64,000 nt of DNA from Doryteuthis pealeii (taxonomy: Eukaryota; Mollusca; Cephalopoda; Myopsida; Loliginidae). Positions 22,533 to 33,433 of this stretch are shown piece by piece. Each line of letters begins with the position of its first letter. The stretch's first letter is position 1. The notes below the pieces were generated by a model. It ran no database searches, was not told where the DNA came from, and worked only from the letters and a program-made list of their open reading frames with translations. A program made the translations under genes and the position numbers. The stretch is taken from contig CM042157.1 in NCBI GenBank assembly GCA_023376005.1, forward strand, positions 62,676,118-62,740,117. The letters run 5' to 3'.

Positions 22533-22789
22533 TTAATGTTCAAATGTATTTTGGATTTAACCATGATCCATCAAAAACGGCACGTCATAGCGAAATTTTT
22601 ATTAGAGTAATAAATACACTCTTATGGTCTAGCTTGAAATAATAAATCGATTTACAACTGGGTGATAATTTTGTGGTGTCTTTGTTCGCGCTGAACCTCG
22701 GTTCTTTAACCGTCACATTTCCCGCCGCAAGGGAAAAAGAGGAGCACGCGATTTACTGCATATAGACCAATACATTCTTAAAGAAGTAA

Positions 22790-25098
22790 AAGAATAGACG
22801 GAAAATATTGCAATGGCGTGGATCGATTACAGAAAAGCCTATGACATGGTCCCACATACCTGGATTTTAGAATGTCTAAAAATGTACAAAATGTCCAACA
22901 ACATCATAAACTTCATTGAAAAAGCAATGGAAAACTGGCGAATTCAATTAAAAGCCGGAGGGCAATCCCTGGCAGAAGTAAACATCCAAAGAGGTAATTT
23001 CCAAGGAGACTAGTTATCACCACTACTATTTATTATAGCAATGATGCCACTCAATCATATACTTAAAAAATGTACAGGGGGATACAAATTCACTAATGCA
23101 CAAGAAAAGATAAACCACAGATAACATAAAAAAATTGGCAAAAAATGAAAAAGAATTAGAAACCCTAGTACAAACTATTAGAATATATAGCCAGGATATA
23201 GGGATGAAATTAGGAATTGAAAATGTGCTATGCTAGTAATAAAACGGGATGAAAGAAAATTAATATAGAATGCAACTGCCAAATCAGGACACTATAAAAA
23301 TACTTGATGAAATGAAAGTTACAAATACTTAGGAATTTTAGAAGCAGACAATATCAAGCTAGCAGAAATGAAAGTAAAAGTTTTTATTGAGTAAATACAT
23401 AAAAATTCATTAAACAGGTGGTAAAATTTACATAAGGAAGTGTATGTTAAAATATCAACCAATGATAGTTGGTAGAAGAAATGGCTTTATTTTTACGGTG
23501 GGATTGTAGTGGCTGGAGAGCCACTGTGACCTATTTAAAATAGGCAAAGAGGTAAACATATTTGTCTACCAAATTTTCCCCATGGCTGTATCAAATTTTC
23601 TTGGTATTTTGTTACCTGTATAATAGGATATGGTTTCCTTAACTATTCAACCCAGAACTCATTCTATTCAAATAAAGTCCTATTATTGTAATCAGAGTCC
23701 AGCTCAATTATAAGGAACAAAACATAAGTTTTTGTTCTTTGTTTAGGTGTGGTGGGAGAGCTGCTGTGGGTGGTTTAAAGTAAGCAAAGTGCTAAGTGGA
23801 GTTACTATAAATTTATATAAATGAAAGCGCGTGGTCTAATGTAGAAAGCGCGTGGTGTAATGGTTAAAGTCATAGGAAATGGAATTACTCAGGAGAACAA
23901 GAAACTCATAGAAACCAAACTCAACAGCAGAAATCTGATCAAAGCAAATAATATCTGTTCTGTCTCCATTATAAGATGCTCTGGGCCATTCTTAAAATGG
24001 ACAAAAGAAGAACTCAGAAAGATTGACCAAAGGACGAGAAAATTAATGACCATGCACAAGGCGCTGTACCATAGAGACGATAGAGATAGATTATATGTAT
24101 CCAGAAAGGAAGGGGGAAGAGGGCTTGCCAACATAGAGGACGGCGTAGAAGCCACAATCCAACAACTCGAAGACTACACAAAAAAGAGCAAAGACAGATT
24201 ACTTATGGCAGCCAACAATAGCAGATGTAACATATGGACAAATAGAAAAAACAACAAAAACTAGAAAACAAAAATGTGAAGAAAAACAATTATATGGACA
24301 CTTCAAACGACAAATTGGAGAGGTCGTACATGAAAAGACTTGGATATGGTTAAGAAAAGGAAACCTCAAAAGAGAAACTGAATCACTAATAATTGCTTCA
24401 CAAAATAATGCCATAAGGACAAACTATATCAAAGCAAAAATTGATAAGACCCAACAAAATAGTAAATGTAGATTATGCGGTAATAGAGATGAGAATGTAA
24501 ACCATGTACTCGAATGTAGCAAACTAGCACAACGGAAATACAAAACTAGGCACGATTGAGTTGAGAAGGTGATCCACTGGCAATTATGCAAAAAATTAAA
24601 TTTTGACCATACAACAAAATGGTATATGCATAACCCAGAATCTGTTCTTGAGAATGAAACGCATAAAATTATCTGGGACTTCGAGATAAAAACGGATCAG
24701 CTTATCCCAGCAAGAAGACCAAGACCTAGTACTGATTAACAAAAAAGAAAGAACTTGACAATTGGTGGATTTTGCAGTTCTAGCAGATCACAAGGTGAAG
24801 CTGAAGGAAAACGAAAAGATGGACAAATCCATGGACATTGTCAGAGAACTGAAAAAAATATGGAATATGAAAGTCAAAGTGATACCAATTGTAGCTGGTG
24901 CACTTGGAACGGTGCCAAAAAGACTGGAAAAAGTTTGGAAAATCTGGAAATCAAAGGGAGAATTGAGACCATCCAGAATACTGCACTGCTGCAATCTGCC
25001 AGAATACTCAAAAGAGTCCTGGAGACCTGAGGAGACTTGGTGTCACTCAGACTCCAGGGAGATACCATCAGCTAATGCTGGTGTTAAAAACTAAGAAC

Positions 25099-25099
<1 letters not shown>
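22790..25099 (+). pseudogene. Dong/R4-like non-LTR retrotransposon, decayed
   Basis: Coding order is that of the R2/R4 group: RT block A (AWIDYRKAYDMVPHTWILEC, 22,816), an RT block ending in QGD then a stop and SPLLFIIAM, the thumb (SGPFLKWTKEELRKIDQRTR), then a CCHC knuckle (CRLCGN ... HVLEC, ~24,470) and a restriction-like endonuclease region. The RT catalytic Y-x-D-D is lost in a deletion near 23,110. The endonuclease PD codon is broken by an extra A near 24,720. A ~400-bp insert (23,470-23,870) splits the thumb. Several frameshifts make it non-functional. It ends at a TAA microsatellite, the known target of Dong. Confidence 0.85.
23470..23870 (+). other. Insert within the LINE, with SINE-B-like head
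   Basis: Interrupts the LINE coding order. The end contains GCGCGTGGTGTAATGGTTA, similar to the A-box region of SINE-B, preceded by a partial copy of the same sequence. The rest is unassigned. The same insert is present in the 1-1400 duplicate. Confidence 0.5.

Positions 25100-25144
<45 letters not shown>
25100..25144. repeat. (TAA)n microsatellite at LINE 3' end
   Basis: About 14 TAA units between the LINE 3' end and a second LINE fragment. Confidence 0.95.
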
Positions 25145-25245
25145 GAAGACCAGACCTAGTGTTGATTAACAACAACAACAAAAAGAGAACGTGTCAACTG
25201 GTGGACTTTGCGGTTCCAGCAGATCACAGGGTGAAGTTATCCCTT
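25145..25245 (+). pseudogene. Second Dong/R4-like endonuclease fragment
   Basis: Reads RRPDLVLIN, an Asn/Lys-rich expansion, then CQLVDFAVPADHRVKL. The PD ... D pattern of the restriction-like endonuclease is intact here, although the AAC expansion lengthens the spacing. Truncated on both sides. Confidence 0.8.
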
Positions 25246-25283
25246 TTCTTCTCTTTTTGCTATCTTATAATACGTATCTTTGA

Positions 25284-25552
25284 GACGCGTGGTCTAATAG
25301 TCAAGTGAAATGGACTCATCGAGCCGAGTTCATTTCCTGGATGAAGTTGTTTGCAATTCCCATAACGCTAATGCAATTGGGAAAGGTATGAATCCAATTC
25401 TCCCTCCAGCTATGGGTAAATAGCAGGGCAGACGGGGCTCTTTATCTATGGCTATGTAAACAGTCTGAATTCAAACCTATTAAACTCCGCTTAAGAAATT
25501 GACCTTGTGTCGCATCCTGCTCGTGCGGAGGGGTTGGTAAATATATATAATA
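25284..25552 (+). mobile_element. SINE-B, full copy
   Basis: tRNA-like head GAGACGCGTGGTCTAATAG (A-box), a weak B-box, a body with GGGAAAGGTATGAATCCAAT and CTATGGGTAAATAGCAGG, and a tail GTCGCATCCTGCTCG ending in AT repeats. A second full copy is at 61,421-61,703. Confidence 0.82.
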
Positions 25553-25611
25553 CGTATCTTCTTTGTGGTTTATGACTCACTCACAAACCTGCAACTTAAT
25601 ATTCATGATCT

Positions 25612-26115
25612 AGTGCTATTCGCAGAATTCCGTTCCGGCCTCCTGCCTTAAAAAAAACGCTAGGCGGTGATAGCTGAAAAAACAACCCTCTCTACGAATG
25701 AAGTCCCTAGCTGAAGCGGTGCCTGCTGAAGTATTTAAGGCGTTTTTCCCGAAAAGTTAATGCGATATTTTACACCCCCGCCCCCAGTCTTTTTCCGACA
25801 AGTAAATGTAAATATTTTAACATATTTTAATATATATATTTACTTGTCGATAAAAAAAATATGGCTTACTTTTAATGCCTTCAAACCACTAAAAAAAAAT
25901 GTCGATAAAAACACCTTCAATCCGATAAAAAAAAATCGTTTTTTTTTCGGTATTTTCATTTTATTTTAATTTTTTTCGACAATCAATTACAAATAAAAAA
26001 TCAAAACATTTTTTTCGGTATTTTTATTCTATTTAGGGAGGGTTGATTTTTCAGCTATCACCGCCTAGCGTTTTTTGTAGGCAGGGGACCGGGACGGAAT
26101 TCTGAAAATAGCACC
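25612..26115. mobile_element. MITE family F, full copy with 8-bp duplication
   Basis: Ends AGTGCTATTCGCAGAATT and, as complement, GGTGCTATTTTCAGAATT, flanked by CATGATCT on each side (25,604-25,611 and 26,116-26,123). It sits in tRNA flanking DNA whose uninterrupted version is seen near 21,106. Eight-bp duplications are typical of the hAT superfamily. Confidence 0.88.
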
Positions 26116-26369
26116 CATGATCTCCTCGACGCCCACCAAACCCATCATTCTCATTTTTTTTTTTTTTTTTTTTTAATTTAAGAATTAAAGGTGCGTTTGC
26201 ATTTATAGTTTACGGATTCGTTTCCATGTAAATTATATTAAATTGTGGTAAATCATATTAAATTGTGAGTTAGTACTCACAAGATTTGTGAATTGATATT
26301 CAATTAATTTATTTGGGTTTGAATGGAAATTAAATTTGGTTACAAGAGTTTCAGAAGACCTGATGTTTG

Positions 26370-26404
<35 letters not shown>

Positions 26405-26408
26405 ATCA

Positions 26409-26492
26409 TGTCAGAAGTGGGATTCGAACCCACGCCGGGAAGACCCGACTGCGACCTGAACGCAGCGCCTTAGACCGCTCGGCCATCCTGAC
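26409..26492 (-). tRNA. tRNA-Leu(CAG), copy 12
   Basis: Intact, G:U acceptor. TATA-like motif 26,519-26,527; module 26,533-26,557, same variant as copy 4. A ~25-base T run follows the gene as terminator. Confidence 0.97.
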
Positions 26493-26828
26493 TAGCTACA
26501 TATACAAACTGCTTGCGATTTTATATATAGAAAATAACGCTGACTATATCAACAATAACATATTTGTTATTGGTCCTCTCAGTCAAGACCGGCTAGAAAC
26601 CGGCTATATCGGTGGCCTCGCCTCAGTGCCCTGACCCATTCTTCTCATTAAATAAATAATTCAAGAATTACTGGGTGTTTTCCAGTTGTATTGTATTATT
26701 TATGTTTTGTAATATAATATTCAATTAATTTGTGTGGGAATTAAAAATAATTAAATTTGGTTATAAGGAGTTCAAGTAAAAAATGTAAGAACACTTGATA
26801 AGCTTAAAATTTTAAGAATAAAATATCT

Positions 26829-26912
26829 TGTCAGGAGTGGGATTCGAACCCACGCCGGGAAGACCCGACTGCGACCTGAACGCAGCGCCTTAGACCGCTC
26901 GGCCATCCTGAC
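26829..26912 (-). tRNA. tRNA-Leu(CAG), copy 13
   Basis: Intact, perfect acceptor. TATA-like motif 26,939-26,947; module 26,953-26,977. Transcribed first if the array is read on the minus strand. Its 3' flank equals that of copy 5. Confidence 0.97.
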
Positions 26913-27168
26913 TAGCTGCTTGCACTAAAAGCAAGCTGTTTTATAAAGAGAGAATAATGGTGACGATATCAGCAGTAACGTATCACAGTTTTACTCATAG
27001 ATGATAGCATCTGGCTGACAATACCTAATTGTATATTCTTGTGCTATTTGTACGGTAAATTTATTGTAGTGGCGAAATGTGTTTCCTTTCTTCAAAATGT
27101 TGTGTATCCTTTTTGTACTCTTCTTACCATCTTATATAATACGTATCTTCTTCTAAGCTGGCTAATTG

Positions 27169-27749
27169 GGCTCTATTCGCAGAATTGCGCCCGGCCTCCT
27201 GCCTTAAAAATGCAAGGCGGTGATAGCTGAAAAAAAAAAAAAAAAACAACCCCACCTACGAATAAAGTCTATAGTTGAAGCGCTGTCTGCTGAAAAAAAA
27301 CAACAACCAGCGCTTAAAGCGTTTTCCCGAAAAGTTAGATTTTTTTTCAGTCTTTTTTCGACAAGTAAATGTAAATATTTTAACCATCTCCCTCTTTAAC
27401 ATATTTTTTTTTGGGGGGGGGGGGCTAGATATTTACATTTACTTATCGATAAAAAATATGGCTTACTTTTAACACCTTCAAACCACTAAAAAAAATAATT
27501 TGTCGATTAAAAAAGGTGTTTTTCCCGAAAAGTTAATGCGATATTTTACCCCCCCCCCAGTCTTTTTTCGATAAGTAAGCGCTGGATGGTTGTTTTTTTT
27601 TTATGTTTTTGTTTTTTTCAGCAGGCACCGCTTCAGCTAGAGACTTCATTCGAATGTGGGGTTGTTTTTGTTGTGTTGTTTTTTTCAGGTATCACTGCCT
27701 AGCGTTTTTTTAAGGCAGGGGACCGGGACGCAATTCTGCGAATAGCACC
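27169..27749. mobile_element. MITE family F, third copy
   Basis: Ends GGCTCTATTCGCAGAATT and, as complement, GGTGCTATTCGCAGAATT. The interior hairpin arms are present with a long G run and an extra internal segment. Flanks (GCTAATTG and GTCAATTA) are only loosely alike. Confidence 0.85.
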
Positions 27750-27841
27750 GTCAATTACGGGTCGTCTATCTCGGCATCTGGGCTGGCGTCTCTCTGTTCT
27801 TCGGATCTTCATTCTTGGGCTTTCTTGGGACTTCTAATCTT

Positions 27842-28178
27842 TGTGTCCGTTGCTATTTTTAGTGACGAACACAAGACTCGATATTGTTTTTTAGACGTCT
27901 TTATTCAACCTAAGTAAGAACAACACGCGTGGAGACATAACCTACGGACGGCTGACGCCATTTGCATCAGTTCCGTTCAGTCACTCAGCCAAAACTGGTA
28001 ATCTAACAATCTATTCTCATGTTTGGCTCTAGCCAATAAGAGTCTAACTACAAGGTTGGTAAAAGGCTAAGTCCTGTCAATTACTTATACGGTTTTTTTC
28101 CATGATTCAGAATTACCGTTGTTTTTAATTTCTACACTACCGTATATAATTTATAGGTAACCTATCAATTATGTGACA
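27842..28178 (-). mobile_element. LTR, minus strand
   Basis: Minus-strand sequence runs from TGTCACATAATTGATAGG to GCAACGGACACA, with AATAAA about 60 bp before its end, typical of an LTR R-U5 region. The 3' ~150 bp match the plus-strand LTR at 28,677-29,253. Leader-like sequence (AAGATTAGAAGTCCCAAG) follows at 27,841 and is cut by the family F element. No gag/pol found. Confidence 0.65.
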
Positions 28179-28676
28179 TAAAGCATCGTTTATTTTTCTC
28201 TGAACAGTATGTTCGGTTTATTCCCCTCCAAAAATTAGCGATCTAAACAATGTTTTTTAAGGAGACAAAATTCCCCACTGTAAAATAATGAAAGTGTAAG
28301 ACAGTGTGTGACGTCAACGGTGGGTTGACGTGTGATACAAGTGTAAGTGATAATGAATAAAAAACAGAATTAGACGTGTTAGTGTTGAAGTGGAAGTAAT
28401 TGACATTGGATTCTGATTAGCCGAACCGGGACAACAGAGCGAAGAATGAAAGATATAGTGAGAAAGTAGGGAGTCTAACATAGATATCGAGAGGAGATGT
28501 ACGGAGAGAGTTGGCTGGTTGTTTGGAGTAGATGGGCCGCATCTTTCTCGATGGTTAACTTGGGACTGGAAAATAAAGAGATCTGGAAAAAAAACCGTCT
28601 TATGTTCGTTACAAAAAACTATCAACCGGCACAAAGAAGAAAATAAGCCAAGTACTTCCAGGTCATAGAAAGAATC
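28179..28676. other. Probable LTR-related remnant
   Basis: The last 70 bp (to GGCACA at 28,633) resemble the U5 end of the neighbouring LTRs, with AATAAAGA upstream. The remainder is unassigned. Confidence 0.4.
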
Positions 28677-29253
28677 TGTTGCATAATCTATGCGGTGGCA
28701 TAGAATATTGGCACCCCTCCCCCCTGTAATTCTGCAGGGATAGTCTTTTTCATATCACGGGCGGCAGTTTTCCGTGGAATAATACAAGACCGGAAATCCC
28801 GCACGTCACGTGATTTTGAATTAGTTAGTCAGTTGCAGCCGGGACGTAACCCAGAATAGACGTATTCTGGGGGAGGGGGCTGGACTCATCTCATTGCGCG
28901 CTACGTTAGTCAGAAAAGTTAGCTAAGTAAATAATGGTTTTTAAAAAGACAACAGACGTTGTGAAATGATTGTGAATGCCTTAGTTAGAGACCAACCGAG
29001 AAAGAAGAATCAGACGTAGAAGAATAGAAGAACGACTAGACGATCACAAATGGCCAATGAAGTAAAAGAAAGTGCAAGTAAGTTATGCATCATCAAATGA
29101 CTGGGTGACTGAATGGAACTGATGCAAATGGCGTCAGTCGTCCGTCGTCCGTAGGTTATTTTTCCAGGTGTGTTGTTCTTACTTAGGTTGAATAAAGACG
29201 TCTAAAAACAATATCAAGTCTTGTGTTCGTTAATAAAAATAGCGACGGGCACA
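28677..29253 (+). mobile_element. LTR, plus strand
   Basis: Starts TGTTGCATAATCTATG and ends GCGACGGGCACA, with AATAAAGACGTC near the end. The beginning recurs at 41,170 and, on the minus strand, at 59,049. No matching second LTR lies in the right place, so it is a solo or rearranged copy. Confidence 0.7.
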
Positions 29254-29543
29254 ACGATGAGAAGTAAAAGAAAGTACAAGTTGTGCAAATATGCATTATC
29301 TTGTCAACGTTACCATTCTTAAAACCCTACGATGTATATTTACAGACATGCATATTTGCACAACTTGTACTTTCTTTTACTTCTCATCGTTGTGCCCGTC
29401 GCTATTTTTATTAACGAACACAAGACTTGATATTGTTTTTAGAAGTCTTTATTCAACCTAAGTAAGAACAACACGCGTGGAGAAATAACCTACGGACGAC
29501 GGACGACTGACGCCATTTGCATCAGTTCCATTCAGTCACCCAG
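29101..29543. repeat. Palindrome made of LTR ends, arms 196 bp
   Basis: 29,101-29,296 is repeated as reverse complement at 29,348-29,543 with few mismatches and a 51-bp spacer. Each arm carries an LTR 3' end and ~43 bp beyond it. Confidence 0.92.
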
Positions 29544-30402
29544 CCTTATAAAATTGGGCTGAATGAAAGAAAAAACGTTTTTACTGTCTACATGAAAAGA
29601 CGAATTCTTTTGAGTATATATTCGTTCTTTGGAAAAGGTTTGTTATATGCTGTAGTAATGTAAAAATGGACTGGCTCTTGAATAAAAAAAATTTAAAAAA
29701 TCTTTCGCTTCCATTCCCACTTGTAAAAAGCAGACGACCGCTTTTTGCACGCATCATGATCGATTTGAGTGACACGGAGGTCAGTTGCGAGTCGTTGATA
29801 TTTCAAAATGGTGGCCGGATTATCTTGTCAAATTTCGACTTTTCCTTTCCTTGCAAGAGAGAAGGAAAGAAAATAAAACAAAATCAAAACCATACTGGAT
29901 GTCGGTTAGAGACAACAGAATATGGCAGAGTCTTGGAGATAGTATAGCAGAAGCAATTAACTTGTCAAAGTTACTGTAGCGTTAGTTGTGTTCGCCTGGT
30001 GGAGTTGTCTGCCCCTTTTAATTCGTTGGTGCCCGCTAGGGCACCATAGTATTTAAGCGCCGGTTTCAAACACTTTCGCTCTCTTTTCCTGTTTCAGCAA
30101 CTACGAGCCACATGGGGTAGATTCTATCTAAACCCTCTCGTTGGGGCTCCGCCCCCCTTACATTACTGTAAGTCCTCACAGCATGGACTATTCCTAGTCT
30201 CATGTCTGTACTCATATATGTATATCTGTATCATTCATGAATGTGTCTTTATCTTTATTTGTGTACCCCTTTTTATATGTACTCTTTACTATGAACGTTG
30301 TACCAACTGTTATCCATGTGCTGTGTATATTAAATGTTTGTCCGTTAACCTTCGTCGGAGTTATTTGTATCCAAAGTATGTATAACTTTAAACCATCCTT
30401 AT
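29544..30402. other. Unassigned, possibly retroelement-derived
   Basis: A plus-strand frame (about 29,870-29,979) reads NKTKSKPYWMSVRDNRIWQ, basic and Trp-rich. Downstream sequence has a TATTTAAG box, a GC-rich hairpin (GGGGCTCCGCCCC) and AT-rich 3'-UTR-like sequence. I do not recognise the protein. Confidence 0.35.
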
Positions 30403-30420
30403 ATTACCATTCTTAAAACC

Positions 30421-30451
30421 CTACCACCACCACCACCACCATCTCCCCCCC

Positions 30452-30510
<59 letters not shown>
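30421..30510. repeat. (CAC)n, (CT)n and (TA)n run
   Basis: Three microsatellites in succession. Confidence 0.95.
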
Positions 30511-30636
30511 CAATGGAAGATAATAAATTGAGTAAAGAGCAATCACACGAGACTGGGCTCATTATTGGAGTTACCGGCCGAAATAAATTTGTAACAGCCA
30601 AATGACGGTTTGTTGAGTTTTTCTTTCCTATTGAAA

Positions 30637-30701
<65 letters not shown>

Positions 30702-30839
30702 GGGCCATAAAACGAGACAACCCCTCCATACAAATCACCACACTACAGTATATATGGGAGAACATAAAGCAAACACTGCCATTTGGTTTGAAAATCGCAT
30801 CTTTTCATTATGTTCGATTGAAACAGATTAGCATTATCG

Positions 30840-30920
<81 letters not shown>
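30511..30920 (+). repeat. Repeat family G with internal (TA)n and (CT)n
   Basis: The unique parts (GACTGGGCTCATTATTGGAG, CACCACACTACAGTATATA, CATTATGTTCGATTGAAACA) recur at 50,505-50,940 with the same two microsatellites in the same places. 38,880-39,080 holds a rearranged part. The CT run is also the outer left arm of the large palindrome. Confidence 0.85.
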
Positions 30921-30922
<2 letters not shown>

Positions 30923-31812
30923 AGCCATTCAATTTAGGGTTCTTTTTTTTTTAAAGAAAAATAATTCTTTTCAGAATTTTCCCGAGCTCACGATTTTTGA
31001 TAGCACAAGGCATTTTGAGATGATTGGTTAGGTTTGTCACTAAAATGCTACACAGGACCAAATGCTCTGTTTAAATTAAGGAAAATAGACAAAAAAAATT
31101 AACAATTTAATACAGGCTTATTGAAAGAAAGTTCTAATCCTGGCACACGATGCTAAATATCACAAGACATTTTTAGATGACTGGCTACACGAGTCTTGAA
31201 AATACTACACAAGATCAAATGCTTTGACGAAATTAAAGAAATATGCGCACCATATTACCTTTAGGCACCCCTTTTTTATCTCGATTAAGAAAGGACATGT
31301 TTTTCATTTACACTGTATATATATCCGGTTATTTGTTAGGGAGTAGGGTTAGGGGTTAGGATTAGGGGTAAGTTTTATAATTTTTAATCTAAAAATCGTA
31401 TGTTAAAACAACCGGATATTGACGGTGTAAATGATAAACATGTCCTTTCTTAATTAAGATCAAAAAGGGTGCCTAAAGGTAATATGGTCCGCATATTTCT
31501 TTAATTTCGTCAGAGCATTTGATCTTGTGTAGTATTTTCAAGACTCATGTAGACAGTTATCTAAAAATGTCTTGTGATATTTAGCATCGTGTGCCAGGAT
31601 TAGAACTTTCTTTCAATAAGCCTGTATTAAATTGTTAATTTTTTTTTTGTCCATTTTCCCTAATTTAGACAAAGCATTTGGTCCTGTGTAGCATTTTAGT
31701 GACAAACCTAACCAAAATCCCTTGTGCTATTAAAAATCGCGTGCTCGGGAAAATTCTGAAAATAATTATTTTGCTTTAAAAAAAAAAAAGAACCCTAATT
31801 TATTGAATAACC

Positions 31813-31878
<66 letters not shown>

Positions 31879-31915
31879 GGGGAGGGAGAGAGAGATGGTT
31901 GGGGCGATAATGCTA
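30829..31915. repeat. Large palindrome, ~1.09 kb, with H1 MITE at apex
   Basis: From TAGCATTATCGCC and the CT run on the left to the GA run and GGCGATAATGCTA on the right, the halves are reverse complements over about 420 bp each, plus the H1 element in the middle. Mismatches and small indels are scattered, so the arms are not newly formed. Confidence 0.92.
31247..31490. mobile_element. MITE family H1 at palindrome centre
   Basis: Ends GCACCATATTACC and, as complement, GGACCATATTACC; inner arms contain CATTTACACTGT and CCGGTTATTTGTTAGG; core of TTAGGG-like units. Flanks are inverted copies of each other, not a direct duplication, unlike the three other H1 copies. Confidence 0.85.
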
Positions 31916-32130
31916 AAGGTCATATGGTCCAAATATTCAAACAAAATTAACAATTTAATAGAGGCTTGTTGAAATAGTGTTCAAACTCAGACACACAATG
32001 TTAAATAGCACAAGACTTTATTAGATGACTAGTTAGGTGTGTCAAAAAATATCCCAGATCAAATGCTCTGTCGAACAAGCATTGTTAGTACAGGCATTGT
32101 TTGCGATTGATTTATAGCAAATATCATTTC
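31916..32130 (-). repeat. Third copy of the palindrome arm, partial
   Basis: Begins with GGTCATATGGTCC (an H1-type terminus) and continues with sequence like 31,080-31,220 (ACAATTTAATAGAGGCTTG, GATCAAATGCTCTGTCGAA). Confidence 0.65.
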
Positions 32131-32775
32131 TTTAAAAAAATTATTTTTTCTTGGCAATTCAGTTAAAAAAGTAAAAGTTTGACAAAGAATAATATTATGA
32201 CATTTTTTTAGCAGAATTTAGAATTCATGTTTTTTTTTACTAAAAAAAAACGTATAGAAACTTATAAAAATTTTCTGATATAATTATTCAGACTCTTATC
32301 TTTATAGAAAAAAATTAAAAATCGTTTTTTATCGGTTCATTTTTTCATTTTTCATAAAATAAAATAGGGAGTGGAGACCTCGTAAAAAAATATTTCCCTC
32401 TATATATTTTAAGAAAAACCTATTTTAAACATAATTTCATCAACAGGTGAATAATTACCGAAATTTTCGTGAAAATTTTACTCTTAATTGATTTTTCAAT
32501 GAACATAGATTTTTTTTAAAGCCGGTAGTTATAATTTGTTTTTGGCTACGTTAAATTTCAATTGATTTAATGGTGCGAAAATGTAAACATTGTTTTCGTT
32601 ACTTCATTTTTTTCCGTAAGCTGAAAATTATGTTTATTTTTTGAATCATCAGACTTTTTTTTTTGTAATGTTTTTTCTTTTGAATAGTCCAAAAATGTTG
32701 AGGATAATATTAACGTTTATGCAAGTTTTATTGTGTTAAATATACGGGGGTGGGGTAAATTTGACACGGCAGATT
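32130..32775 (+). mobile_element. Repeat family E, shortened copy
   Basis: Matches family E from the middle (TTATAAAAATTTTCTGATAT) to its G-rich end. The 5' end is missing and the 3' terminus is diverged. Confidence 0.7.
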
Positions 32776-33008
32776 GGACATCTCTAATTAAAAGAAAGAA
32801 AAGAAAGAAAAGACAAGAAAAGACAAGACAAAAGAAAAGAAAAGAAAGAAAGAAAAGAAAAGAAAGAAAGAAAATGAATGAAAAGAAAGCAAAGAAAGAA
32901 AGAAAAGACAAGGAAAGAAAGAAAGAAAGAAAGAAAGAAAGAAAAAAAGAAAGAAAAGAAAAAAGACAGAAAAAGAAAGAAAGACAAGAAAAGAAATGAA
33001 AAGAAAAA

Positions 33009-33052
<44 letters not shown>

Positions 33053-33355
33053 AAAGAAAGAAAGAAAGAAAGAAAAGAAAGAAAGAAAAAAGAAAGAAAA
33101 GAAAAAGAAAAAAGAAAAGAAAAAGAAAAAAAGAATGAATGAAGAAAGAAAGAAAAGAAAGAAAGGAAGAAAGAAAAGACAAGGAAAGAAAAGAAAAGAA
33201 AAGAAAAGAAAGAATGAATGAAAAGAAAGAAAAGAAAAGAAAGAAAAGAAAGAAAAGAAAGAAAGAAAAGCAAGAAAGAAAAGAAACAAACAAACAAAAG
33301 ACAAGAAAAGAAGAAAAGAAAAGAAAGAAGAGAAGGAAAAGAAAGAAAGAAAAAC
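32776..33355. repeat. Polypurine (GAAA)n tract
   Basis: Nearly pure A/G on the plus strand for ~580 bp. Phe/Ser/Leu and Lys/Glu/Arg frames are artefacts. It lies about 80 bp beyond the stop codon of the host gene, in its presumed 3' UTR or beyond. Confidence 0.97.
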
Positions 33356-33433
33356 TCTTGAAGTGTAAACTAATATGGCGGAACGAAATGCCCCTTCTCT
33401 TTATTTATATTGGCAGCCATATTTGACGCCATT

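Noticed and set aside
23889..24155. Minus-strand frame of 88 codons
   Set aside because: It is the antisense shadow of the LINE thumb region, which has recognisable motifs on the plus strand.
32717..33426. Long Phe/Ser- and Lys/Glu-rich frames
   Set aside because: Low-complexity GAAA tract read in several frames on both strands.
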